Positions 24,061 to 35,297 of a stretch of 64,000 bases of DNA are shown here, in pieces. The first letter of the stretch is position 1. Every line of letters starts with the position of its first letter. The notes under the pieces are model-generated. The model saw only the letters and a program-made list of their open reading frames with translations. It was not told the DNA's origin and made no database searches. The stretch lies in the NCBI RefSeq assembly GCF_027580225.2, contig NC_073358.2:11459001-11523000 (forward strand), in the 5' to 3' direction. The translations under genes and the position numbers were made by a program. Source of the DNA: Misgurnus anguillicaudatus (Eukaryota; Chordata; Actinopteri; Cypriniformes; Cobitidae).

Positions 24061-26464
24061 GACGGGCGACCTAGAGATGGAGGGGATCGCTCTTCGGGAG
24101 ATGGTGAAGGCACCACTCCCCCCACCGGAGGAGGGCCGGTTGGGGAATCTTTTGTTTCATTTTTCTGTTCCGCCGATTTTTCAGTCGGCACCCACAAATT
24201 CACAAAAAGAGCGAATTCCACTTCCATCTCTAGGTCTTCAGATGAGCGCCGGAGACACGAGCGGGCTCATAACCCCCCCTCTTTCTCCGACTCATCAGAG
24301 GAGAACGAGAGCGACGCACGGGCTCATAACCCCACCGCGCTCTCCAACTTCTCAGGCGGTAGGAGACAGCTACGGGCTCATAACCCATTGTCTCCCTCCT
24401 CCGTCGCCAGAGGGTGCATCGAGTGGTGTGAGGTATCTTCAGCAGAGCCTCCCTTACTCAACCACCCAGCAACGGTCTCAGGTGAGTGTTATCACACACA
24501 ACACTGCTGTCGGTGCGGCCGTTACGCACACACCGGCGATCACCTCCGTTGCGCCCGCCGCGGGTACACCAATCGTGCCTTTAGTCCCCCTCGCACGGTA
24601 TCTGGGGGCGTGGGAACAGCTTCCAAGCCCGTCGCGTTGGCTTTTACGCACGATTCGTCTCGGCTATGCGATCCAATTTGCCCGGCGTCCCCCCAAATTC
24701 TCCGGCGTTCGTTTCACTACGGTGAGAGCTGCCGATGCGCACGTCCTCCGTGCGGAGATCGCTGTCTTATTGGCGAAAGACGCGATCCAGCCGGTCCCTC
24801 CAGCCGAGATGAGGTCGGGGTTTTACAGCCCTTACTTTATTGTACCCAAGAAAAGCGGCGGCTTGCGACCGATCCTAGACCTGCGTTCGCTGAACCGTGC
24901 ACTTCACAGAATGCCGTTCAAAATGCTGACGCCCAAACGCATATTTCCATGCATTCGTCCAAACGATTGGTTCGCATCTATCGACCTGAAGGACGCGTAC
25001 TTTCACGTATCGATTCTCCCCCGGCACAGGCCGTTTCTCCGCTTTGCGTTCGAGGAGCGAGCATACCAGTACAAAGTCCTCCCATTCGGGCTCTCTCTGT
25101 CGCCCCGTGTATTCACCAAAATAGTGGAGGGGGCTTTAAAACCCCTGAGAGAGAGAGGTGTGCGCATTCTCGCGTATTTGGACGATTGGCTAATAATAGC
25201 TCAAACACGTCAGACGCTGTGCGATCACAGAGATTTAACTTTAAAACACCTCGCTCGTTTGGGTCTTCGGGTCAACTGGGAAAAGAGCAAGCTTTGCCCC
25301 GTGCAGAGAATCTCTTTTCTCGGTATGGAACTGGACTCGATTGATTTGACAGCTCGTCTAACAGAAGCGCGTGTGCAGTCGATTCTGACTTGCCTGAATA
25401 CATTCAAGAGCAAGAGCGCGGTCCCGCTGAAACAATTTCAGAAGCTTTTGGGGCATATGGCAGCAGCCGCAGCTGTAACTCCGATCGGACTGCTTCATAT
25501 GCGACCGCTTCAGCATTGGCTTCACGATCGAGTCCCGAGGAGAGCGTGGCTGCGCGGCATTCACTGTGTTATCATTACACCTGCGTGTCGTCGCACTTTC
25601 ACTCCGTGGTTAGACCGTGCGTTTCTCCGAGCCGGTGTGCCTCTGAGACAGGTCTCCAGGCATGCGATAGTATGCACAGATGCTTCAGCCACGGGGTGGG
25701 GGGCCACGTACGATGGGCTTGCGGCTTCGGGGGTCTGGACGACACCCCAGCTGCATTGGCACATAAACTGCCGGGAAATGTGGGCTGTATATCTTGCGCT
25801 CGTCTGTTTCAGCAACGAGTTACGGGGCAAAGATGTATTAGTTCGAACAGACAACACTGCGACCGTGGCGTACATCAATCGTCAAGGCGGTTTACGCTCG
25901 CGTCACCTGTCGCATCTCGCCCGTCACGTCCTCACTTGGAGTCAGAAGAATTTGAGGTCTCTTCGTGCCATTTACATCCCGGGCACGCTCAATGTAGAGG
26001 CGGATGCGCTCTCTCGGGCTGCGCGTCCCGGCGAATGGCGGCTCCACCCCATTGCGGTTCAGCAGATTTGGAGATGTTTCGGCAAAGTGCAGATAGATCT
26101 GTTTGTTTCCCCAGAGACGGCCCATTGTCGCCTGTTCTATTCACTAGCCGACGACTCGCTCGGCGTGGATGCATTGGCACACAGCTGGCCACGAAACATG
26201 CGCAAATACGCGTTCCCTCCAGTGAGCCTCATTGCGCAAACCCTATGCAAGATCCGAGAGGACGAGGAAAGCGTGCTGTTGGTGGCACCATATTGGACAA
26301 CCAGGAGTTGCTTTCCAGAACTCTCTCTCCTCGCGACACCCCCTCCTTGGAAGATTCCCCTGAGGAAGGACCTTCTTTCTCAACAAGAGGGCACATTATG
26401 GCACCCGCGCCCCGACCTGTGGAACCTCCATGTGTGGTCTCTGGACGGGGCACGGAGGATGTGA
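23762..26464 (+). CDS. DIRS ORF2, reverse transcriptase and RNase H
   Basis: The open frame is 900 codons. The first 100 or so overlap ORF1 in another frame, so translation may start at the ATG at 24077 or by another route. Reverse transcriptase shows PYFIVPKKSGGLRPILDLR, ASIDLKDAYFHV, YKVLPFGLSLSP and the catalytic box YLDDWLI. RNase H follows (VCTDASATGWGA, WHINCREMWAVYLAL, VRTDNTATVAYINRQGG, NVEADALSR). The roughly 150-residue C-terminal extension (IDLFVSPETAHCRLFY onward) is typical of the clade but I cannot assign a function. The frame is intact. Confidence 0.9.
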   Translation: MLRFPRPACSARRSRSLRSNSPRPRSRLRPSLRSCHVGSVLRLPRPRRGLSLLLAEGVLRRPPPFLPGALLRSEELVVSSPPRPLSPLQRVEKEDRSGPETGDLEMEGIALREMVKAPLPPPEEGRLGNLLFHFSVPPIFQSAPTNSQKERIPLPSLGLQMSAGDTSGLITPPLSPTHQRRTRATHGLITPPRSPTSQAVGDSYGLITHCLPPPSPEGASSGVRYLQQSLPYSTTQQRSQVSVITHNTAVGAAVTHTPAITSVAPAAGTPIVPLVPLARYLGAWEQLPSPSRWLLRTIRLGYAIQFARRPPKFSGVRFTTVRAADAHVLRAEIAVLLAKDAIQPVPPAEMRSGFYSPYFIVPKKSGGLRPILDLRSLNRALHRMPFKMLTPKRIFPCIRPNDWFASIDLKDAYFHVSILPRHRPFLRFAFEERAYQYKVLPFGLSLSPRVFTKIVEGALKPLRERGVRILAYLDDWLIIAQTRQTLCDHRDLTLKHLARLGLRVNWEKSKLCPVQRISFLGMELDSIDLTARLTEARVQSILTCLNTFKSKSAVPLKQFQKLLGHMAAAAAVTPIGLLHMRPLQHWLHDRVPRRAWLRGIHCVIITPACRRTFTPWLDRAFLRAGVPLRQVSRHAIVCTDASATGWGATYDGLAASGVWTTPQLHWHINCREMWAVYLALVCFSNELRGKDVLVRTDNTATVAYINRQGGLRSRHLSHLARHVLTWSQKNLRSLRAIYIPGTLNVEADALSRAARPGEWRLHPIAVQQIWRCFGKVQIDLFVSPETAHCRLFYSLADDSLGVDALAHSWPRNMRKYAFPPVSLIAQTLCKIREDEESVLLVAPYWTTRSCFPELSLLATPPPWKIPLRKDLLSQQEGTLWHPRPDLWNLHVWSLDGARRM

Positions 26465-27456
26465 GTGATTTACCGCAAGAGGTATCTAACACTATTGCTG
26501 CGCGAGCGCCGTCTACGAGACAGGTTTACGCGCTTAAATGGAACCTGTTTGTCGACTGGTGTTCTTCCCGAAGTGAAAACCCCCGAGAATGCCCGATTAG
26601 TGTTGTGCTTTTGTATCTCCAGCGTCGTTTGGAGAATAGGCTGTCACCATCCACTATTAAGGTCGATATCGCTGCGATATCAGCTCACCTTTCACCCGTA
26701 AACGGTAGAACAGTGGGTCAGCACGACCTGGTCATTAGATTTCTCAGAGGCGCTCGAAGACTGAATCCTTTGCGTCCTCCCTCTATTCCTCCTTGGGACC
26801 TGTCCTTGGTGCTGAAATCACTCCAGGACGCCCCATTTGAGCCTCTGCATAGTGTGAGTGTTAAATTTCTTACTATGAAAACATTAACTCTCCTTGCTTT
26901 GGCTTCTGTTAAGAGGATAGGGGATATTCATGCATTTTCGGTCGATGAATCGTGCCTTCAGTTCGGGCCGGCTGCATCCAGCGTAACACTGAGACCCCGG
27001 CCCGGCTTTGTGCCCAAAGTTCCCACCACTCCTTTCAGAGATCAAGTGGTGAACCTACAAGCCCTGCCTTTGGAGGAGGCAGACCCAGCCATGGCTTTGT
27101 TATGCCCTGTTCGTCCACTACGTGTGTATGTAGACAGGACGCAAAGTTTTAGGACCTCAGACCAGCTCTTTGTTTGTTACGGTGGTCAGCAGAAAGGAAA
27201 AGCTGTCACCAAGCAAAGCATGTCCCAAAGGGTTGTGGATACTATAGACCTTGCATATCAAAATCAGAATGTGCCTTGTCCATTTAATTAACGTGCTCAC
27301 TCTACACGCAGTGTTGCATCATCTTGGGCACTGGCTCGCGGTTCCTCGCTATCAGATATTTGTAGAGCTGCAGGCTGGGCGACACCTAATACGTTCACAA
27401 AATTCTATAGTGTTAGTGTCGAACAGGTTGCCACTCGGGTTCTTTCTACTAATTAG
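26398..27456 (+). pseudogene. DIRS tyrosine recombinase, interrupted by one in-frame stop
   Basis: The frame is open from well upstream. The ATG at 26398 (MAPAPRPVEPP) is a likely start and overlaps ORF2 by 67 bp. The core-binding part includes STRQVYALKWNLFVDW and LSPSTIKVDIAAIS, and the catalytic Arg is in LASVKRIGDI. A TAA at 27289 ends the frame. The same frame continues with HSTR (the H-x-x-R motif), GWAT and KFYSV (probable nucleophile Tyr) to a TAG at 27454. The stop therefore separates three of the catalytic motifs from the rest. Unless it is read through or is an assembly error, this copy cannot integrate by itself. Confidence 0.88.
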
Positions 27457-28039
27457 TTAAGAATGCCGAGGGTCGGCTCGTGTGTCGGCTTGGAGCCTCT
27501 ATTTTGGTGCTGTACATTTGCACCAATATGGAAGGCCATCGGGGCAAAAACGTCTCAAAAACTGTTTTTGCCTCTCCTCCACCGCCCTGATAGCTGGTGT
27601 TGCGGAGCATCCGCTGTCAACCTATCACTGATGTATTTTCTGTAAACCTGTGTAGGCTAGGCGTCCACATTAGTCCCCTACGTGGGGTTCATTTGTGTGT
27701 ATAGTCCGTGGGGTTCTAATCCTCCACGTTTTTCCTTAGCAGAGCCTGCTCTGCATCTCTCAACATACCATGTATTGTTCAGAGACTTTTTTGAGCAACC
27801 TGTCGGTTGTTTCAGATATTTTATGTCATCCATTTTACCTTCTTAGGGGATGGCTTCCGCAGTGTTCTAGCTCCGCTCAGTTTAGACGCTTCCCCAGTTC
27901 GCTGCTTCACTATCGTGGGTTAAGGAACAGGTAGTGACCGGCCTTCTGCATTTCGCCTTAGGTTCCGCCCCTTTATGTGGAGGGCGGAGGGCTTTTGCAG
28001 GCACTGGAAGGGTTCAGCTGCAGTGGCGTTTTGGTAGGG

Positions 28040-28155
28040 ATTCCCAATTCGTCGGTCACGACGTGACGTCGTAGTGACCAACTGAAAGGGAAAGTCTCGG
28101 TTTACGTATGTAACCCTCGTTCCCTGAAGTAAGGGAACGGAGACGTCACGTCCCG
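28040..28155. repeat. Internal complementary region of the DIRS element
   Basis: The left part is the complement of 22136-22190 and the right part (gtctcggtttacgtatg onward) is the complement of the element's right end at about 28386-28438. This is the arrangement used as a bridging template when DIRS elements form a circular intermediate. Confidence 0.85.
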
Positions 28156-28225
28156 TCGCCACAGTTTGCTGTTCCATTGCTGTTTTCAGGCCGGGCACTG
28201 TTGCTCGGCTTCTCAGCAATAATAT

Positions 28226-28391
28226 AGCTGATTTGGTATTATGCACCTGCGCCTTATATACGCACCTGGCGGGGTGGCGCCGGCATTATGCAAATACCTG
28301 CATGCCAAGTTCATTGGCGTTTTTGATAGTTCTCGAAGTAGATAGGTCACCCGCGAAGCGGTTCCCAATTCGTCGGTCACGACGTGACGTC
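28226..28391 (-). repeat. Right inverted terminal repeat of the DIRS element
   Basis: This is an inverted copy of the left repeat. A unique right-end tail of about 47 bp follows (to 28438), which is copied inverted in the internal complementary region. Confidence 0.85.
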
Positions 28392-28441
28392 TCCGTTCCC
28401 TTCCTTCAGGGAACGAGGGTTACATACGTAACCGAGACGTT

Positions 28442-30228
28442 TTTATCAATATTTTTGTGAAAAGATGACAAATTAGGTCAATGTTTGTTTTGCTGTGTGC
28501 AGAATTTACAGGACAGTCTGAAAAAATATGAAAGCCTGATTAAATTCTAATATTAATGCATATTTTGTGGTAAGATATGAAGACTAATGTTAGATACAGT
28601 TTTCACGACCTGATTTGGTATTCAAATGGTGAGTATTAAAAAAATAAAATTCTGCATGCAATAAATGAAATAAAACAAGGGACATCTCATTGAAAGGCTT
28701 CTACAAGAATTTACTTGAAAATCTTTTTAAACAGGGTCCAAGTGGTCTAGCTGTGACGGGGTTGAACTCCAAAACAACTTTCAGTAAGAAAAAACACTCA
28801 ATATTGATTAGAATTTCATGCCTGAGGTGGGAAAATGTATTTTCTTAAAGGTTTGACTAATCCACTTTCACATGAAATTATCAGAAATATAACTATTTAA
28901 GGTATATATTTAAAAAAAAGTATGACCCAAAAGGCACCCATTTCAGAGAATGAAATTAATAAATTAATATGATATGTGTTGTTATCAACTTTACTCCTTG
29001 GTTGTTTTTGCTTCAGAAAAGCAACTAGTTATAAATGTAAGGGCTTTTGGACAACTGCGGTGAAAAAGTGTTGATATCGTAGTTAAATCTGTGTATCCGA
29101 GAGGTCTTACAGACGCCACAGACACCTATCAGCCTTTTGTAAGGAGGAGCAGCTTGAGTGCGGTGCGGTCAGTTGCTTGCTTTCTCAAATTCATATGATT
29201 AAGCGTTAAAACTTAGATGATGTTGGTGTTTTATGGCTCACGAATTCGCAATAACGGATACATTTAGCAGTTCGTGTTAATGACATTAATCTAAACTTAT
29301 TGATGACGTTATAATGGGCGTCGAATCCAATATTAATCATGCTGAGGTTTTCACGACGAGGTTATGTGTATAAAAGCAGTTATAAAATTAAAAGGGACAA
29401 GATAGTCGACGTGACCTTCATGTTTCTATGGCAATCAGTCATGCTCCGGTCATTCGTGCAGTATCCATGATTTTAAGCGGCATAAAACACTTAAGTTAAC
29501 TCCTTCGTACAAAAATGTCATGTCGTGTAAGTTGGCATGTTCTATTCGAATTGAAATAAATTGTAATTGTGGCACCCAAAGGTATTATTCCAACCACAAT
29601 TTACCTTTAACAAGGTACTAGTTGGAACCTCTTAAAGATTTTGTAAACACCTAAATCTTTGTAACACCGACTACGCCACCCTGGGAATTGCACCCAGGGA
29701 AATATAAATAATGGCACACAGGTTAGTTCCCACAAAGATTCATGAAGAGACATGAATACAAAAAACAACAATACTTTATTTATACAGAGTAAAATCACAA
29801 TTTTAAATGTAATATCTTGATCACAAGACTAGTGAAGCTAGCTTCATTTAAATAAACACTTGATTAGGTACCGGACATAAAAAGTTCAGATCGATCACAG
29901 GGAGAAATAAAAAAGCCAATTTCCACTTCACGACACACTTTAAATACAAATTTCTTTGGACTCACTTCACCACACGTGTTTCAAAAAACAAAATTACAAA
30001 CCACTTAGTGAACAATTACAAAAAATATATATATATTTAGAGAAGTTATACTCCTCCCCGACCGATCTAACAGTTGAATAGAAAACCACACTCCACAGAA
30101 TAATCAAATAAACACTAACTTGTGAAACCAATATTAAATCAAATAAACAAAGAAAACAAAATAAATCACATCATAATTTATAACAAAATACAAAAATTAA
30201 GTAAACAAACTAGCACTCATTCCTCACT
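28442..30228. other. Old repeat or unique DNA right of the DIRS element
   Basis: No gene is seen. 'gtgacggggttgaa' near 28754 and 'ggcacccatttcagagaatga' near 28939 are inverted partners of phrases near 18210 and 14388. Confidence 0.4.
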
Positions 30229-30351
30229 TAAACCATAATCCATTTACCACACGCACACTATACACACTTTAATTCACACGCGCGCGCACACACACACACT
30301 AATTAAACGACGTATCCTTCTCACACTATACACACGCTAAGTCACGCACAC

Positions 30352-30391
<40 letters not shown>

Positions 30392-30710
30392 TCTGGTTTC
30401 CATTTTTTGTGGGGACATTCCATAGGCGTAATGCATTTTATACCGTACAAACTGTATATTCTATTCCCCTAACCTACCCCATTCCCTAACCCCAACAATC
30501 ACAGAAAACTTTCTACTACTTCACATTTTCAATAAACATCATTTTGTTTGATTTATAAGCTTGTTTCCTCATGGGGACATCAAAATGTCCCCACAAGGTC
30601 ACAAAAATACTGGTATTCCTATCTTTGTGGGGACAATTGGTCCCCGCAACGTGATAATTACCAGGTACACACACACACACACACACACACACTTTAACTT
30701 AACTCATACA
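30229..30710. repeat. CA microsatellites and 'ggggaca' repeat
   Basis: (AC)n runs lie at about 30280-30300, 30345-30392 and 30666-30692. Between them is a repeat with inverted 'gtccccac' / 'gtggggac' phrases. Confidence 0.7.
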
Positions 30711-30883
30711 TGTGGTATAGTGCAATACACCTCCTGCCCAATTAGTGGCACTATGCACCCATGTTATTCAACAGAATACGTATGTATGGAGGAGATGAAG
30801 AGAACCGCGTGTGAGGAAGTTGAGCAAAGAAAATATAGTTAACCTGGACTGTGACTGCTTTGTTTTCTACTACATACACAACA
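30711..30883 (+). repeat. 5' LTR of the gypsy element
   Basis: This starts TGTGGTATAG and ends ACACAACA. It is identical in layout to the split 3' LTR. Confidence 0.88.
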
Positions 30884-30900
30884 TATTGACGACGAGTAAT

Positions 30901-31808
30901 GGCTTTTCTTGGAATTTCACAACCCCCAGCTTCCTGGACACTCCTGGTGAGCCTACAATTTTCTATAAGTCTTGAATACAAATGTTTGAGAATTACCTCC
31001 TGGCACTCACTGCAAACGACATGCCAGACAAGCGAAAACGTGCGCTGCTGCTTCATTGTTTGGGCACAGAATGCCAGCGGATTTTTCTTACACTTCCGGA
31101 TGTCGGTACAACTTACAAGTCTGCGTGTGATGCTTTACAAGCCTTTTTTTGTTCCGAAAGTGAACGTGGTTGTGGAAAGGAATACATTTCGTCAGCGTGC
31201 GCAGATGCACGGCGAATCTACTATCCAATACGTTGCTGCATTACGGGATTTGCTTCTTAACTGTGATTTTGGCGCTCTCGCTGATGACATGATTAGGGAT
31301 CAGATTATAGAAAAACCATCCTCCGGACGTATAAGAGAACGTCTACTTTTAGAAACAGGTCTCACACTGCAGAAAGCAATTACAATTGCGTCCCAAATTG
31401 AAACTGCAGTGGCTGAAGCGAAAGCGATGGCTCCCGCAGCTGAGGCTACAGTCAAATTCGTTCAATCAAGAGGTGGTGCTGCCACACATAAACGTAGAAC
31501 GACAACGAAATCAAATGCAATACGCACACACAATGGCCCTACTCACACTGCCCAATGCAAGACTTGTTACCGTTGTGGATCCATTTCACATCTAGCCAAC
31601 AACCCAACATGTGCTGCTAAACATGCAAAATGCAAACATTGTAGAAAAATAGGACAAGTGTGTCGCAGTGCAGCTTCCACATGCAATGTGCAAGAAGTTA
31701 CTGTGCCAGATCTTACGGTCTTTAAATATTACTCCTACTTCCACTGTGTCACAGACAAAACGTTTTACCTGTACTGTGTCTCTTCATGTAAAAGATGGAC
31801 AGTTACTT
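30901..31808 (+). pseudogene. Gypsy gag, frameshifted
   Basis: A first segment (ENYLLALTANDMPDKRKRALL) is in one frame to about 31145, where a run of T shifts the frame. The capsid-like continuation (RNTFRQRAQMHGESTIQYVA) follows. The C-terminus has a nucleocapsid-like knuckle CYRCGSISH and a second Cys-rich motif CKHCRKIGQVC, in which the usual His is Gln. It overlaps the start of pol. Confidence 0.75.
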
Positions 31809-33278
31809 AACACCGATTTGCTTGTAGACACAGGGTCAGCAGTTTCCACCCTTCCAGAGCATGTTTACCGCCAGACGTTCCTGCATATGCCCCTTAAAAA
31901 GCCTACAGTACATCTAGTGACCTACATGAAGAAACCTATTCCTGTCCTTGGATGTCTTAACCTTACTGTTACATACTGCAACCATAGCACACAAACAGAC
32001 TTCTACATTGTCGGTGATGGGACATCTTTGCTCGGAATGGATCTTTTCACTCTGCACCTTCAAATTCAAGATGGACATATTGAACCACCTGCCTCACCAG
32101 CAGAGGATCGAACTGCTGTTAACAACACTGAGGCTTTAGGCATTGCTACTGGATTTACCCACAAAGTTAAAATGCATTCTGATGTGCCCCCAGTTCAGCA
32201 GAAACTTCCCAGACTGCCATTTGCTGTTCGTAATGCTGTTTCAGAGGAGTTGAAAAGACTCGAAGCAGAAGGCGTCATAGAGAGAGTTGACTCGTCTGCC
32301 TGGGTGTCTCCTCTGGTTGTTGTGAAGAAAAGGACTGGTGGCATTCGTCTTTGTGTGGATTTACGTGAGACAAACAGAGCGGTGGTGATAGACAGTCACC
32401 CTTTGCCACACATCGAAGAAGTCTTTACTGAGCTCCGTGGTGCAACTATGTTCTCCACAACCGATTTGCAAAATGCCTACCATAAAGTCCAGTTACACCC
32501 AAGCAGCAGAGATCTTACAGCGTTTATAACGCATGACGGACTTTTTCGTTGTACAAGAGTCCCATACGGCTTGACCTCAGCACCTAGTGCCTTCCAACGG
32601 ATGATGTCTCAGATTCTGACAGATAAAAAAGGTGTGCAATGCTATCTAGACGACATCATAGTATATGGTGAGACGGCTGAACTCCATGACACAAGACTGA
32701 AAGCCGTCCTTCACTGCCTACAAGAGAGTGGGTTGAAGCTGAACACCTCTAAATGCCACTTCAGAAAGTCTGAGTTGTCCTTTCTGGGGCATCTCATTTC
32801 TGCTTCTGGCCTACAACCCGACCCTGACCATGTCCAAGCTGTGGTTCAAGCTCCCCCTCCTCATGACGCTCAGTCACTACGTTCTTTTCTTGGCCTGACT
32901 GCGTGGTATTCAAAGTTCACTCCAAATTATGCCACACTTGTAGAACCTCTTCGTGCTCTACTTCGTAAGTCTACTGGTTTCCATTGGACTGATGAGGCTC
33001 AGGAAAACTTCTCCCGTGTTAAAGACATAATAGCTACAAGCCCTGCTCTTGCCTTGTTCAACCCTTCCTTGCCGACAGTCGTCACCACCTTCGCGTCAGA
33101 TTATGGCATTGGTGCTGTGCTGACACAGATCCAGGGCCATACAGAACAGACAGTTGCATTAGCTTCTAGAGCACTGACCGAGTGTGAACGCAAGTACTCT
33201 ACAATTGAAAAAGAGGCCTTAGTGTGTGTCTGGGCGACTGAAAAGTGGCGCACTTACTTGTGGGGTTGTTTACTTTAA
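31668..33278 (+). pseudogene. Gypsy pol, first part: protease, reverse transcriptase, RNase H start
   Basis: The retropepsin motif is LLVDTGSAVSTL. Reverse transcriptase shows GGIRLCVDLRETN, STTDLQNAYHKV, VPYGLTSAPSAFQRMM and the catalytic box CYLDDIIVYG, then FLGHLISASGL. RNase H begins (FASDYGIGAVLTQ, SRALTECERKYS, IEKEALVCVWA). The frame ends at 33278, inside RNase H, through a small indel. Confidence 0.88.
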
Positions 33279-33991
33279 GAACGGACCACAGCCCTCTGAC
33301 TACCTTACTCTCAACCAAAGGCCTTAGACGTGCAGGCATGAGAATAGCCTGATGGTCTGCTCGCTTGTTGTGTTTTAATTACAACATTGAATACAAACCA
33401 GGGCGAGAGAATGTTACAGCCGATTGCTTGTCACGTCTGCCTCTTCCCATTACAGAAGAACATCAAGATCCTGAGCTGGAGATGGTTGCTGTTGTGTCAG
33501 CTGACTTTGCAGCTGTCACTGCTGAAGAGCTCTCAAGAGCCTGTGATGCATGCCCTGTGCTACAGAAGGTGAGATTCTACATTTCTAAAGGATGGCCTGG
33601 GAGTGCAAAAAACCTAAACCCTGTCATGACACCTTACTTTCGTATCCAGAATGAACTGACTGTGCAGGATAGTTACATAATTCGCGGCACTCATCGTGTG
33701 ATTGTACCACAAACTCTGCAATCAAAGCTCATTCAGTTAGCTCATGACACACACCAAGGGATTGTTCGCACAAAACAAAGACTGCGAGACTTGTATTGGT
33801 GGCCTGGCATAGATTCACAGGTTGAGTCTGCCATTAAGTCATGCTCTACCTGCCTGCAGCATGACAAAACTGCTATTACCCATGCTGCCCCGCTACAACC
33901 TGTGCCTACTCCGTCTGCAGCCTGGGAAAAGGTAGCTGTGGATATCGTGGGACCTATTCAAGCTGCACCTCCTGACTGCAGTTTGCAATAA
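33279..33991 (+). pseudogene. Gypsy pol, second part: RNase H end and integrase N-terminus
   Basis: The first stretch contains an in-frame stop near 33350. From 33365 the frame is open: NYNIEYKPGRENVTADCLSR closes RNase H. The integrase zinc module follows (HDTHQGIVRTKQRLRDLYWW through CSTCLQHDK) and the core begins (VAVDIVGPI). It ends at another frameshift near 33990. Confidence 0.85.
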
Positions 33992-34826
33992 CTCTCATTG
34001 ACTACTATAGCCGATGGCCTGAGATTGCCTTCAGCTCAGGTATTACCTCAATTACTGTTATGAACTTTCTTGCCACTGTGTTTAGTAGAGAAGGAAATCC
34101 ACTCGAACTGGTCACTGACAATGGCCCTCAGTTTGTTTCAGCTCAGTTTGAATCCTTCCTTGCTGACAGAGATATCAAGCATTGCCACAGCTCTGTGTAT
34201 TACCCACAAGCAAATGGGGAAATAGAACGCTTCAACAGAGTATTTAAGGACTGCTTACAGACAGCCAACATCAAGCCTTTGTCACTGAGTTTTTACACAC
34301 ATACAGAGCCACTCCCCATGCCATGACCTCAGTGTCTCCTGCTGAGCTGCTGCATGGTAGACCACTCAATACAAAGCTGCATATCAGAGGTCTCCACTCC
34401 ACATTGCATCTTACAGAGCATACAAACCTGAAACAAAACATCCAGATGAAGCAACAGAAAACAAAACGGTATACAGACAAACTACGTAGTGCAAAACCAT
34501 CCACTTTCCAAGTTGGATCTTCTGTATGTGTCCGCAAGCCTGGTTTCATTGCGAAAGGATGTTCTAAGTTCACCCAACCTTTTAAAGTGGTAGCCCAGAA
34601 AGGTCCTGCTACTTACCTGTTATCAGATGGAATAGTGTGGAATGCCATCCACATTGCACCTACACCCCCCAGCAATTCAAGTGTTACTACATCACAGCCG
34701 GATGATGCTTGCTTGCTGCCACGCACCTTTGAACCACCTGAAACTGTGCAATCCCTTCCCCTCTCTCCAAGAGTTCCAAGGATGCGACATGCCCCGGTAT
34801 GGTCCAGAGATTATGTGATTTAAAAA
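33992..34826 (+). pseudogene. Gypsy pol, third part: integrase core and C-terminus
   Basis: The remaining integrase core shows VTDNGPQFVS and QANGEIERFNR (catalytic Asp and Glu) to a break at about 34323. A last frame carries the C-terminal domain (VSPAELLHGRPL, VGSSVCVRKPGF) to a stop at about 34823. Confidence 0.82.
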
Positions 34827-35170
34827 AAAGTGATGTGAACATGTTTATTTTGTCTCTGTTCCCTGAAGATTGTATATACAGTTCATTTACTAGTATATTT
34901 GTCATAAGTTTGAATTGTGACTTACTGATTAGACTTTCTGTTTACATGCTAGGCTAGATCTGACAATACCTGTGGATTCTGTTCTTCCATGTTTAGGTCA
35001 TTAGTGACTAACATTTCTACAGATTTTGTTACATACTTACTTGCCATGTGATTACATGTGAGATTATTATTTTCTACAATTTTTGTTGTTTCAGTTTACA
35101 TATATTGTTCATGAAGTACTGATATTCTGGTGCTACAATACAGAGTTTTATTTCTTACAAGAGAGGAATA
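34827..35170 (+). other. 3' non-coding part of the gypsy element
   Basis: This is AT-rich with no ORF and ends in the purine-rich tract just before the 3' LTR. Confidence 0.6.
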
Positions 35171-35297
35171 TGTGGTATAGTGCAATACACCTCCTGCCCA
35201 GTTAGTGGCGCTATGCACCCATGTTATTCAACAGAATACGTATGTATGGAGGAGATGAAGAGAACCGTGTTTGAGGAAGTTGAGTAAAGAAAATGCT

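Larger units (their letters stand above)
22133..28441 (+). mobile_element. DIRS-type (tyrosine recombinase) retrotransposon, nearly complete
   Basis: The layout is that of DIRS1-like elements: gag-like ORF1, an overlapping RT/RNase H ORF, then a tyrosine recombinase ORF, with no DDE integrase and no LTRs. Inverted terminal repeats of about 166 bp lie at 22156-22321 and 28226-28391. An internal complementary region at about 28040-28155 joins inverted copies of the left and right extreme ends. The trinucleotide GTT occurs at both outer edges (22133-22135 and 28439-28441). The recombinase frame has one premature stop; the rest looks intact. Confidence 0.93.

Noticed and set aside
24388..25344. 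318-codon ORF inside the DIRS element
   Set aside because: It is a shadow frame of reverse transcriptase with no recognisable domain.
25390..26397. Upstream part of the long frame that continues into the DIRS recombinase
   Set aside because: It overlaps the RT/RNase H frame, and its predicted peptide is rich in Ser, Arg and Cys without motifs; recombinase similarity starts near 26398.
30229..30392. Regular repeats as a possible CRISPR array
   Set aside because: They are simple CA repeats without spacers in a vertebrate genome.
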